From contig CAYXKM010000324.1 in NCBI GenBank assembly GCA_964465665.1, positions 1 through 37,111 on the forward strand: a stretch of 37,111 nucleotides of DNA, given 5' to 3'. Both the position numbers and the translations under genes were made by a program. Source of the DNA: JAKEGN01 sp964465665 (GTDB taxonomy: Bacteria; Pseudomonadota; Gammaproteobacteria; Steroidobacterales; Woeseiaceae). Under the pieces are notes generated by a model. That model made no database searches, was not told the DNA's origin, and worked only from the letters and a program-made list of their open reading frames with translations. Each line of letters opens with the position of its first letter. Positions within the stretch are counted from its first letter, which is position 1. Of this stretch, positions 25,303 to 32,352 are shown piece by piece.

Positions 25303-25472
25303 AATTTCTCTTTTTTTAAAAGAGGTAACTGTTCATTCGGCTACCAGATACACACATATTATTGTTATTGGATCTGGATCTTCTTATTGTTTTTATTATT
25401 GTTCTTCTGGCGTCTAAATCCTGTTTGTATCGATTTTCCGGTTGCCGGTTGCAGTTACACTTCGCTTGGGCA
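25272..25472 (-). ncRNA. Predicted sigma-54-dependent small RNA rich in AAN triplets (CrcZ-like)
   Basis: A predicted transcript of about 200 nt running from a sigma-54 promoter to an intrinsic terminator. Nine consecutive AAN triplets lie at 25406-25380 and four more at 25369-25358. The latter sit in the loop of a hairpin closed by CCAGAT (25377-25372) and ATCTGG (25349-25344). A second hairpin, CTCTTTT/AAAAGAG (25324-25308), precedes the terminator. Runs of AAN fit the A-R-N pattern bound by the distal face of Hfq and the 'CA motifs' of Pseudomonas CrcZ/CrcY, which titrate Hfq/Crc in carbon catabolite repression and are also sigma-54 dependent. The function here is inference from architecture. 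It is not a small gene: the Lys/Asn-rich reading has no credible start. Confidence 0.65.
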
Positions 25473-25482
25473 GGATTTATAA

Positions 25483-25498
25483 AGCAAGAGCTATGCCA
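25483..25498 (-). promoter_or_regulatory. Sigma-54 (RpoN) promoter
   Basis: The minus strand reads TGGCATAGCTCTTGCT, against the consensus TGGCACG-N4-TTGCW. The invariant GG (25497-25496) and GC (25485-25484) are separated by exactly ten bases. Transcription would start near 25472, twelve bases after the -12 C. It requires an enhancer-binding activator; candidate palindromes lie 20-145 bases upstream. Confidence 0.75.
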
Positions 25499-25518
25499 GA
25501 CGGTGATAAATATATAAT

Positions 25519-25531
25519 TATCAGGTACTTA
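25519..25531. promoter_or_regulatory. IHF-like site upstream of the sigma-54 promoter
   Basis: TATCAGGTACTTA matches the IHF consensus WATCAANNNNTTR at all defined positions but one. It lies about 20-35 bases upstream of the -24 element, between promoter and candidate activator sites, where IHF-assisted looping usually occurs. Short AT-rich matches like this are common by chance. Confidence 0.35.
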
Positions 25532-25586
25532 CGACGATGGATAACAAGCAGGCTTAAGTTGGCTTCGCAATGTGTAAGGTAATTCG

Positions 25587-25641
25587 ACGAAATGCTGCGA
25601 CGCAGTATTTTCGTTTGAAAAACAGTAACTTATAAACTGTT
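25587..25641. repeat. Two palindromes upstream of the sigma-54 promoter (candidate activator sites)
   Basis: The first spans 25587-25614: CTGC (25595-25598) and GCAG (25602-25605) around a 3-base centre, flanked by ACGAAAT and ATTTTCGT arms with small mismatches. The second is AACAGT (25621-25626) and ACTGTT (25636-25641) with a 9-base spacer. They lie about 90-145 bases upstream of the -24 element, the normal range for enhancer-binding-protein sites. Which activator binds is unknown. Confidence 0.4.
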
Positions 25642-25770
25642 GAATAAGATCATAATTTTTTGCGGACGGACAAACCCTGGATTTGCGGATTAGCCGGAAT
25701 GCAACGGAATCTTATGTCCAGTTGCCACAAAATCCTTACCCGCCACCACTGGCCGAAATTATTTGTCAAA

Positions 25771-27735
25771 TTATTCGACGCCCGCAGCCGCCTCGGCCCG
25801 TTCCAGCAGACTGACCAGGCTGTAAAAGCGACCGTTCCGTACCACCGCGATGATGTTCATCGTGTCGGCGACCCGCGCAAGCGGGTCACCGGCTACCAGG
25901 ACCAGGTCGGCAAGGGCCCCCGGCGCGATTTCGCCCAGCTGTCCTTTCAACTGCAAGGCGCTGGCTGCATGAGTACCGGCGGCCTTCAGCACCTGGTCCG
26001 CCGCGAGGCCTGCGGCCTCGAGTGCGCGAAACTCCGCGTGCACGGCGAGGCCCGCAGGCAGGCCGCTCGGTTTGCTCGCGAGGACGAGGGACGATTGGCG
26101 GCTCGATATGTCGGGTATCGCAGTGTAGCGGCGCAGCGAGACACTGCGCCGGCCGAACTGCACCGCCTGCCGCGACTCGAGGAGCTCCGCAAGCCCAGGC
26201 GTTGCCGCGTCCGCCAGTCCCGACAGCAGGGTGATCGGTCCGAGATCGAGCACCGCCTGGATATCCTGGTAGCGGCGCCCGAGCGGCGACGTCGGAAGTG
26301 TATTTGCCCCCAGCAGCAAATCCGCCCCAAGACTCAATCCGGTTGTCCAGCTTTCCGCGAGCACGGGTATTCCGAGCGCCTGCCAGGCTTGCAGGGCGGA
26401 AAAGCTGCCGCTGCCGGTCGCTGGCACGGAGGCAATGACGGCGACAGCACGACCCGGCGTTTCGGTCACCGGCACCGCCCGGAGCAGTCTCGGGCCCGGG
26501 GTATCCGCGGTTTCCCAAATCGCTGGTTCGAGGTCCGTGCTGTCGGCGGCAACAATGGCAGTAACGCCATAGGACAGCAGCTCGGCGCCGGTACGCGCCG
26601 GACTTTCGACTCTCAGCGACGAGTAGCTGTCGATGAAACCCGGTAGCAGCGTGGCATTACCCATGTCGAGAACGACGGCGTCCTGACGCTCGCGGCGGGG
26701 CTCCATCGAGGTGATACGTCCGTTCTCGATCAGCACATCGATGTTAAAGCGGTAATCCTTGCCGTTGCCGTCGAATAGGCGCGCGGCGCGTATGATCAGG
26801 CGTTCGGCCGAAGGCGTAATCACCATCAGTTCCCGCGGACTCGACGTGGCCTGCGGCAAACGGTCAGCATTTTCGATAACAGCGGTGAAATTCAGCTTTG
26901 TTGCTTTGCGGTCATCGAGTTGGCGGCTGCGGATACCGCCGTCGGCCGTATAGAAAAATCGCTGCCGGTCGAGCCAGCTCAGTGGCGCAACAAAAAAATC
27001 CTCACCGGACATCAACGGTCGGATCAACGGTGGGTCCGACAGGATCGCCATCTGCGCAACGAATCCGTCCGGATTGCGCTGCAAAAAAGTCAGCATCGTC
27101 CCGTCCGGCCGCCACGACAGGGCGTGCAACGGGTCCGCAGATACGAACAACGTCTCATCCGGTTGGCCGAACCGGCGACGGATCAGCGACCACTGACCGC
27201 GGTCGCGGTTTACAAAGGCGAGATGCTGACCACTGGCCGACCAGGCTCCCTCGGTCTCGTCGCCAGGCAGGCTGCTTATGCGCCAGCTGAGCCGGGACTC
27301 GAGATCGAGCTCCCACAAGTCGAATCCACTGTCATTGCGCTCGGACGAGAACAGGATTCGTTCCCCGTCAGGATGCCAGGAGGGTTGCTGATCGACGAAC
27401 TGCCCGTCGCTCAGTTGCTCGCTTTGAGCTGTCGTGGCATCGATGAGCCAGATCCGCGTGTACGGTGGCTGGACAACCTGGTAAACAAGGAATCGTCCGT
27501 CGGGAGACCAGCGCGGAAACTTTGCGGGCAGCGCACTGCTGCTGATGCGCTGCGCATCACCGCCGTTCCCGGCGATGATCCATATGCTTCCGAGCAGGTC
27601 GGTGGCGAGCTTGCCGTTGCTCTGCGACACGTCCACCGAAATGTTCGTACCTTCGGTCAGCAGCAGCTGCGATTGGACCGGCAGCGCAACGACCACGGCG
27701 AGCAGCAGGGTGGCCTGCCGCGCTATGTGCTGCAT
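25771..27735 (-). CDS. Secreted beta-propeller plus amidohydrolase-like protein lacking the metal-binding HxH
   Basis: 654 residues. A signal peptide (about 1-22, ending LPVQSQ) is followed by a TolB-like WD40/PD40 beta-propeller (repeats such as FPRWSPDGRFLVYQ, QPSWHPDGERILFSS, GAWSASGQHLAFV, ALSWRPDGTMLTFL) and then a C-terminal amidohydrolase-type domain from about residue 330 (LIIRAARLFDGNGKDYRFNI, a typical dihydroorotase/imidazolonepropionase strand). At the metal site, where active enzymes have GxIDxHxH, this protein reads GFIDSYSS (366-373), so both histidines are gone. It is probably not a metal-dependent hydrolase; a binding or structural role is inferred. ATG27735 gives a clean signal peptide; the frame extends to 27801. 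It overlaps the CPXCG gene by 13 bases. Confidence 0.8.
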   Translation of the reverse strand: MQHIARQATLLLAVVVALPVQSQLLLTEGTNISVDVSQSNGKLATDLLGSIWIIAGNGGDAQRISSSALPAKFPRWSPDGRFLVYQVVQPPYTRIWLIDATTAQSEQLSDGQFVDQQPSWHPDGERILFSSERNDSGFDLWELDLESRLSWRISSLPGDETEGAWSASGQHLAFVNRDRGQWSLIRRRFGQPDETLFVSADPLHALSWRPDGTMLTFLQRNPDGFVAQMAILSDPPLIRPLMSGEDFFVAPLSWLDRQRFFYTADGGIRSRQLDDRKATKLNFTAVIENADRLPQATSSPRELMVITPSAERLIIRAARLFDGNGKDYRFNIDVLIENGRITSMEPRRERQDAVVLDMGNATLLPGFIDSYSSLRVESPARTGAELLSYGVTAIVAADSTDLEPAIWETADTPGPRLLRAVPVTETPGRAVAVIASVPATGSGSFSALQAWQALGIPVLAESWTTGLSLGADLLLGANTLPTSPLGRRYQDIQAVLDLGPITLLSGLADAATPGLAELLESRQAVQFGRRSVSLRRYTAIPDISSRQSSLVLASKPSGLPAGLAVHAEFRALEAAGLAADQVLKAAGTHAASALQLKGQLGEIAPGALADLVLVAGDPLARVADTMNIIAVVRNGRFYSLVSLLERAEAAAGVE

Positions 27736-27899
27736 CGGGCGTCGACTGAAACCAGCCGAAAGTCGTCTATCGTGCAGATCAGTTGGACAGGCTGGCAACA
27801 CACCTCACAATCCTCGATATAGCTTTGATCACCGGCCGAAAGGTCGACCTGTATTTGCAGCATCTCGGCACAGTACGGGCAACGGATGCGGTGGCTCAT
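27723..27899 (-). CDS. CPXCG-motif cysteine-rich zinc-ribbon protein
   Basis: A 58-residue protein of the small 'CPXCG cysteine-rich' family of unknown role. CPYC (C7, C10) and CEVCC (C31, C34, C35) form a likely zinc ribbon, with IxVDxSxGxQxYxEDC between them as in the family. ATG27899 is supported by GAGG five bases upstream. In-frame ATG27914 and GTG27926 are possible earlier starts. It overlaps the amidohydrolase-like gene and follows pdxH after about 30 bases. Confidence 0.85.
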   Translation of the reverse strand: MSHRIRCPYCAEMLQIQVDLSAGDQSYIEDCEVCCQPVQLICTIDDFRLVSVDARCST

Positions 27900-27929
27900 C
27901 AGTCCCTCAGGCATGTTGCGAGGCACCGG

Positions 27930-28682
27930 TCATGGCTGCAGCCGCCTGCCGGTCCACGGCGTCACGGAGAAAGTGTCCCTGGATCCGCGCACGATTTCAC
28001 GCGTCCACAAAGCACGATCGTGAATGCGGTCCCGACCCTCAATCCAGAGTTCAAGGGCTGTCATCCAGAGTCGATAACCGCCCCAGTGCGGCGGTCGGCT
28101 GATAGGCGGCCGATTGTTGTCCTGCAATTCGTCGCCACGCGCTTCCGGGTTCAGGCCGAGCATGCGGGAGCGATCCTGTATCTGCCGGAGCAAAGCTTGC
28201 CGCGATTCGACGGGCGCACTCTGATCACTGCCCCAGGAGCCGAGCTGGCTTCCCCAGTCACGGGTCGCGAAGTACGCGTCGCTCTCTTCCTCGGGTGATC
28301 GAGTTACCACCCCTTCAATCCGAATCTGCTTTCCAAGGGAATCCCAGTGAAACAATGCAGCTGCCCGATTGTTGTTTGCGATGTCGGCTGCTTTGCGCGA
28401 TTTGTAATTGGTATAGAAGACGAGGTAGCCCGGGTCCGGCACAAACTCCTTGCACAACACGACGCGAGCCGAGGGTTGCGCCCCCGACGCGACAGTTACG
28501 AGTGTCATCGCATTGGGATTTCGCTGCACCTTGGCTGCTGCAGCCTCCTTGATCCATGCATCAGCCCAGTGCAACGGGTCCGACGGCAGGATCTCGGGCA
28601 GCAAATTCAGGTTGCGAGTTTCGTTCACAAACTGCTCCGGCAAGCTGTGCAAATGATCCGGTGTGTTGCCCGGACCGAGCAC
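27930..28682 (-). CDS. pdxH: Pyridoxamine 5'-phosphate oxidase
   Basis: An FMN enzyme oxidising pyridoxamine/pyridoxine 5'-phosphate to pyridoxal 5'-phosphate in vitamin B6 metabolism. The frame gives up to 250 residues. Landmarks: DPLHWADAWIKEA, NAMTLVTVAS, ARVVLCKEF, the FMN segment VFYTNYKSRKAADI, SQLGSWGSDQSAP, PHWGGYRLW and the substrate-binding GRDRIHDRALW near the C terminus. No good Shine-Dalgarno is visible before the GTG at 28682 and no in-frame ATG lies near, so the first residues are uncertain. Confidence 0.93.
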   Translation of the reverse strand: MLGPGNTPDHLHSLPEQFVNETRNLNLLPEILPSDPLHWADAWIKEAAAAKVQRNPNAMTLVTVASGAQPSARVVLCKEFVPDPGYLVFYTNYKSRKAADIANNNRAAALFHWDSLGKQIRIEGVVTRSPEEESDAYFATRDWGSQLGSWGSDQSAPVESRQALLRQIQDRSRMLGLNPEARGDELQDNNRPPISRPPHWGGYRLWMTALELWIEGRDRIHDRALWTREIVRGSRDTFSVTPWTGRRLQP

Positions 28683-28728
28683 AGATTACCAAACCGTAAA
28701 ATGGCGATCACGTACGGCGATCGGACGC

Positions 28729-29838
28729 TCAGTAGTGAATCACTGAACGAATGCTTTTGCCTTCATGCATGAGATCAAAGGCCTTGTTGATGTCCTCCAG
28801 CGGCATCGTGTGAGTGATGAACTCGTCGACCCTGATTTCCCCATCCATATATTGTTGAACCATCCCGGGCAGCTGCGAGCGCCCCTTGCAGCCGCCGAAA
28901 GCAGTGCCCCGCCAGACACGACCGGTTACCAGCTGGAACGGCCGTGTACAGATCTCCTGGCCGGCCCCGGCCACGCCTACGATGACTGATTCGCCCCAGC
29001 CCTTGTGGCAGCATTCCAGCGCGGCACGCATAAGCTTTACATTGCCGACACACTCGAACGAATAATCGACGCCGCCCTTGGTCATTTCGACGATAACTTC
29101 CTGGATCGGCGCACTGTGGTCCCTCGGATTGACGGTATCGGTCGCGCCCATCTGTCGTGCAAGCGCGAATTTGTCCTGATTGATGTCAATGGCGATGATT
29201 CTCCCCGCTTTTGCCATGCTTGCACCCTGTATCGCGCTCAGCCCGACGCCGCCGAGACCGAAAACAGCGACCGTTGCGCCCGGCTCGACTTTGGCCGTGT
29301 TCAGGACGGCTCCGATGCCGGTAGTGATGCCGCAGCCGAGCAGGCACACTTTTTCAAGTGGTGCTTTCTCACTGATCTTCGCAACCGCAATTTCCGGCAA
29401 CACCGTGTATTCGCTGAAGGTCGATGTGCCCATGTAGTGAAAAATCGGCTTGCCACCCTTGGAGAAGCGTGAGGTGCCGTCCGGCATCAACCCCTTGCCC
29501 TGGGTAGCGCGTATTGCCTGGCAGAGATTGGTCTTCCCGGAAGTACAAAAACTGCACACTCCGCATTCCGGCGTGTAAAGCGGGATGACATGATCTCCCG
29601 TTTTGACGCTTTTGACGCCGGATCCGACCGCCTCGACAATTGCACCGCCTTCGTGTCCGAGAATCGCCGGGAAAATTCCCTCAGGGTCTTCGCCGGAGAG
29701 AGTGAAGGCATCTGTGTGACAAACTCCCGTCGCAACATTGCGCAAAAGAACCTCACCCTTCTTGGGCGCGGCGATTTCGATTTCTTCGATTTCCAAGGGC
29801 TTGCCTGCAGCCCAGGCAACGGCGGCGCGAGTTTTCAT
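28729..29838 (-). CDS. frmA: S-(hydroxymethyl)glutathione dehydrogenase / class III alcohol dehydrogenase
   Basis: A 369-residue zinc alcohol dehydrogenase that oxidises the glutathione-formaldehyde adduct to S-formylglutathione. The catalytic zinc site includes C40 (GVCHTD) and H62-E63 (GHEGG) plus the later cysteine in LLGCGITTG. The structural zinc cysteines are C92, C95, C98 and C106. The NAD fold is VFGLGGVGLSAIQGA. Class III features such as LSGEDPEGIFP and KGWGESVIVGVAG are present. No frmR repressor or frmB esterase is adjacent. Divergent from tyrA across about 205 bases. Confidence 0.95.
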   Translation of the reverse strand: MKTRAAVAWAAGKPLEIEEIEIAAPKKGEVLLRNVATGVCHTDAFTLSGEDPEGIFPAILGHEGGAIVEAVGSGVKSVKTGDHVIPLYTPECGVCSFCTSGKTNLCQAIRATQGKGLMPDGTSRFSKGGKPIFHYMGTSTFSEYTVLPEIAVAKISEKAPLEKVCLLGCGITTGIGAVLNTAKVEPGATVAVFGLGGVGLSAIQGASMAKAGRIIAIDINQDKFALARQMGATDTVNPRDHSAPIQEVIVEMTKGGVDYSFECVGNVKLMRAALECCHKGWGESVIVGVAGAGQEICTRPFQLVTGRVWRGTAFGGCKGRSQLPGMVQQYMDGEIRVDEFITHTMPLEDINKAFDLMHEGKSIRSVIHY

Positions 29839-29975
29839 TGTCGTTGGTTCTCCAGGATTCGCCTCGTCGAAAGGCGGCTAATGTTCGCATGATTCAGATC
29901 GGCCCGAAAGCCGGCAGCATCGATGACCCATCCCGTGACCAACCGACCTGAGCAGACCGGCCGCGCAGCTGTCGC

Positions 29976-30004
29976 TTGCTGTAGCGGTCCTGTAAAACTA
30001 GCAT
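29976..30004 (+). promoter_or_regulatory. Possible sigma-70 promoter for tyrA
   Basis: TTGCTG (29976-29981) and TAGCAT (29999-30004) are separated by 17 bases, giving a start of transcription near 30011 and a leader of about 34 bases. Matches to consensus are moderate (3/6 and 4/6). Found by eye. Confidence 0.35.
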
Positions 30005-30044
30005 CGGACGCTCGGACCCGATCGCAACAGTGAGCTCCTGCACG

Positions 30045-31130
30045 ATGAATCTGGAAGAACTGCGTGACCGCCTCGATACACTTGACCGGCAACTCATTGA
30101 GCTCTTGGCCGAGCGGCAGAAGATTGTTACCGAAATAGGCCGGAACAAATACTCGAGCGGACGCGCGACGCGCGACTACGAACGCGAGAAGGAAGTGCTT
30201 GATATGGCAGGCAGGCACGCCAGGCTGCTCGGTGTCGATTCCAAACTGGCCGAGCAGATCCTGCGCGCACTCATACGCTCGTCCCTTGCAAGCCAGGAGC
30301 GCGAGCGAGTGGTTGCCGAGGGCAAGGGGGACGGGCGGCGTGTGCTGGTTATTGGAGGCGCCGGAAAAATGGGCGGTTGGTTCGTCGAATTCTTCAACTC
30401 GCAGGGATTTGTCACCCATGTGGCAGACCGCAAAGCGCCACGATCCGCCGGTACTTTCGCGGACTGGCGTGAGGCGGGCGTTGACTACGAAATCATTGCC
30501 GTTGCTGCGCCAATTGCCGTGTCCGGACAGATCCTCGCCGATCTGGCGGGGCAGAAGCCGCGCGGCCTGGTCTTCGACATCGGCTCCCTGAAGACGCCGC
30601 TGCGGCACGGTCTTCAGGCACTGAAGGATGCCGGCTGTAGCGTGACCTCGTTGCATCCGATGTACGGACCGGACACCGAGCTCCTGTCCGGGCGTCACCT
30701 TATTTTCGTTGATGTCGGCGATGCTGCGGCGACGAGCGCAGCCAAGGAGCTGTTCGCTTCGACGATGGTGGAGCAACTCGACATGGGTCTGGATGATCAC
30801 GACCGGATGATCGCCTATGTACTGGGGTTGTCACACGCCTTGAATATTGCCTTTTTTACGGCGCTCTCGGAAAGCGGTGAAGCGGCGCCGAGGCTCGCGC
30901 AGCTTTCGTCCACCACCTTCGATGCGCAGTTACTCGTATCGGTCGCCGTGGCTCGCGACAATCCGCATCTCTATTTCGAAATACAGCACCTGAACAAATT
31001 CGGTCTCGGCCCCCTGGACGCCTTGTGCGATGCGGCATCCCGAATTCGCCAGCTGGTCGCAGACGGTGACGAATCCGGCTTTGTTGATCTCATGCAAAAA
31101 GGCAAGAAATATCTGGCAGGGCGTCGCTAG
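30045..31130 (+). CDS. tyrA: Bifunctional chorismate mutase / prephenate dehydrogenase (T-protein)
   Basis: 361 residues. An AroQ-type chorismate mutase domain (about 1-90; LEELRDRLDTLDRQLIELLAERQ region and YEREKEVL) is fused to a prephenate dehydrogenase: the nucleotide-binding VIGGAGKMGGWF, VFDIGSLKT, the catalytic-region SLHPMYGPDTELL and DHDRMIAYVLGLSHALNIAFF. Converts chorismate via prephenate to 4-hydroxyphenylpyruvate for tyrosine. Fusion and length match E. coli TyrA (373). ATG30045 is preferred over an in-frame GTG at 30030. About 105 bases separate it from the diguanylate cyclase gene. Confidence 0.94.
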   Translation: MNLEELRDRLDTLDRQLIELLAERQKIVTEIGRNKYSSGRATRDYEREKEVLDMAGRHARLLGVDSKLAEQILRALIRSSLASQERERVVAEGKGDGRRVLVIGGAGKMGGWFVEFFNSQGFVTHVADRKAPRSAGTFADWREAGVDYEIIAVAAPIAVSGQILADLAGQKPRGLVFDIGSLKTPLRHGLQALKDAGCSVTSLHPMYGPDTELLSGRHLIFVDVGDAAATSAAKELFASTMVEQLDMGLDDHDRMIAYVLGLSHALNIAFFTALSESGEAAPRLAQLSSTTFDAQLLVSVAVARDNPHLYFEIQHLNKFGLGPLDALCDAASRIRQLVADGDESGFVDLMQKGKKYLAGRR

Positions 31131-31236
31131 ATCGCGACAACGGCGCAGCCTGCAGAATATGCCAACCGCACAGGCGACGTCTCGCATCGATTTTGGTAAA
31201 AGCAGGTCATCGGCAGGGAGCATTGGGACAGCGCGC

Positions 31237-32352
31237 ATGCAGCACGAAAGGAATCCGCACCGGACACTGGATCTGGTCTATCAACAGCTCGACCAAATGA
31301 CCGATCAGGTCGAGAAGAATATGCAGATTTACCGGCGTTCCCAGGAACGGGAACTCGAGCTCTTGCGCTCAGCGGATCTGAATACGCTATTTAGCGCAAT
31401 GACGACATACCTCCGCGAAAGTTATGGTTTGCTGGCAGCAACGGTGGTCATCGCGGATCCCGACCACGAAATTCGCCACCTGCTTCAGGCGGCCACGGGT
31501 CATGCTGGATCGTTGCCCGATGTGCATTTCGTCGAATCCCTCACCGGTATCACACCCTGTTACACCGCGCTGCGGGCGCCCTGGACCGGACCGTTCAAAG
31601 CGGCCGACCATCAACTGCTTTTTCCCGGCGGCGGCGAAATAGGAAGCATTGCCATCATTCCGCTGATTCATCAGGGTGCACTTTTCGGCAGCATGAATTT
31701 CGCCAGCCCTGACATGGGCCGGTTTACCCGGCAACACGCGACGGATTTTCTTGCGCACCTCGGCGTCATTGCGACGTTCGCCCTGGAAAATGTCGTCAAC
31801 CGTGCCCGATTGTTGCGCAACGGGTTTACTGACGTTCTGACCGGGTGGCATAACCGGCGGTATCTGCAACTGCGGCTGACGGAGGAACTGGCGCGTGCGG
31901 CCCGCGATGGCACCCGTCTGGCTGCACTGATGATCGACATTGATCATTTCAAACGCGTCAATGACACCTGGGGACACGCTGCAGGTGACAGGGTCTTGAC
32001 CGAAGTGGCTCAGCGGATCGAATCCCAGGTCCGCGCGAGCGACATCGCAGCACGATACGGCGGCGAGGAGTTTGTTGTCCTGATGCCGGCAACTACGGTA
32101 GGCGCTGGCAGGTTGCTGGCGGAACGGATCAGGGCGGGCGTTGCCGCAACGCCTATTGACACGGGCCGCAACGAATCGGTTCGTATTACTACTTCGATAG
32201 GAATCGCGAGCATCCTGCCCGACCGGGTTGCGAAAGACCTGAAGACACTCGGTGACTCACTTTTGGCGCGCGCCGACGTTGCGCTGTACAAGGCAAAATC
32301 GGCGGGGCGTGACCGGATAAAGGTCGACGAAGCCGACGGGCATGAGGCATGA
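31237..32352 (+). CDS. DUF484/GAF-like diguanylate cyclase
   Basis: 371 residues, no transmembrane segment. The N terminus has a coiled coil and a DUF484-type GAF-like domain (about 10-200; YQQLDQMTDQVEKN, LNTLFSAMTTYLRES, EIGSIAIIPL). The C-terminal GGDEF domain (about 205-365) has GGEEF at 275-279 and DIDHFKRVNDTWGHAAGD. An inhibitory-site RxxD, R266-D269, lies five residues before GGEEF, so an active enzyme with product inhibition is expected. It makes c-di-GMP from two GTP. ATG31237 is chosen; the frame runs back into tyrA. The lipoprotein gene start overlaps its stop (ATGA). Confidence 0.9.
   Translation: MQHERNPHRTLDLVYQQLDQMTDQVEKNMQIYRRSQERELELLRSADLNTLFSAMTTYLRESYGLLAATVVIADPDHEIRHLLQAATGHAGSLPDVHFVESLTGITPCYTALRAPWTGPFKAADHQLLFPGGGEIGSIAIIPLIHQGALFGSMNFASPDMGRFTRQHATDFLAHLGVIATFALENVVNRARLLRNGFTDVLTGWHNRRYLQLRLTEELARAARDGTRLAALMIDIDHFKRVNDTWGHAAGDRVLTEVAQRIESQVRASDIAARYGGEEFVVLMPATTVGAGRLLAERIRAGVAATPIDTGRNESVRITTSIGIASILPDRVAKDLKTLGDSLLARADVALYKAKSAGRDRIKVDEADGHEA

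Larger units (their letters stand above)
25189..25770. other. AT-rich intergenic region carrying a predicted small-RNA unit
   Basis: A 582-base gap between two minus-strand genes with no supportable protein gene and base composition visibly richer in A and T than its surroundings. On the minus strand, from high to low coordinate: palindromes (25641-25621, 25614-25587), an IHF-like site (25531-25519), a further inverted repeat (25523-25504), a sigma-54 promoter (25498-25483), a transcribed stretch with AAN triplet runs, and an intrinsic terminator (25302-25272). About 85 bases then separate the terminator from the methyltransferase start. The part 25650-25770 shows nothing I can interpret. Confidence 0.7.

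Noticed and set aside
25355..25460. Minus-strand 29-codon Lys/Asn-rich frame in the small-RNA region
   Set aside because: The residues are the by-product of AAN triplets, the only start would be CTG, and no Shine-Dalgarno is present.
25201..25482. Plus-strand 93-codon open frame with a hydrophobic stretch
   Set aside because: It reads straight through the terminator hairpin, its hydrophobicity comes from the T-rich complement of the AAN runs, and it has no ribosome-binding site.
29835..30800. 321-codon minus-strand frame opposite tyrA
   Set aside because: It is a shadow of tyrA in GC-rich sequence; its translation lacks any domain while tyrA is unmistakable.
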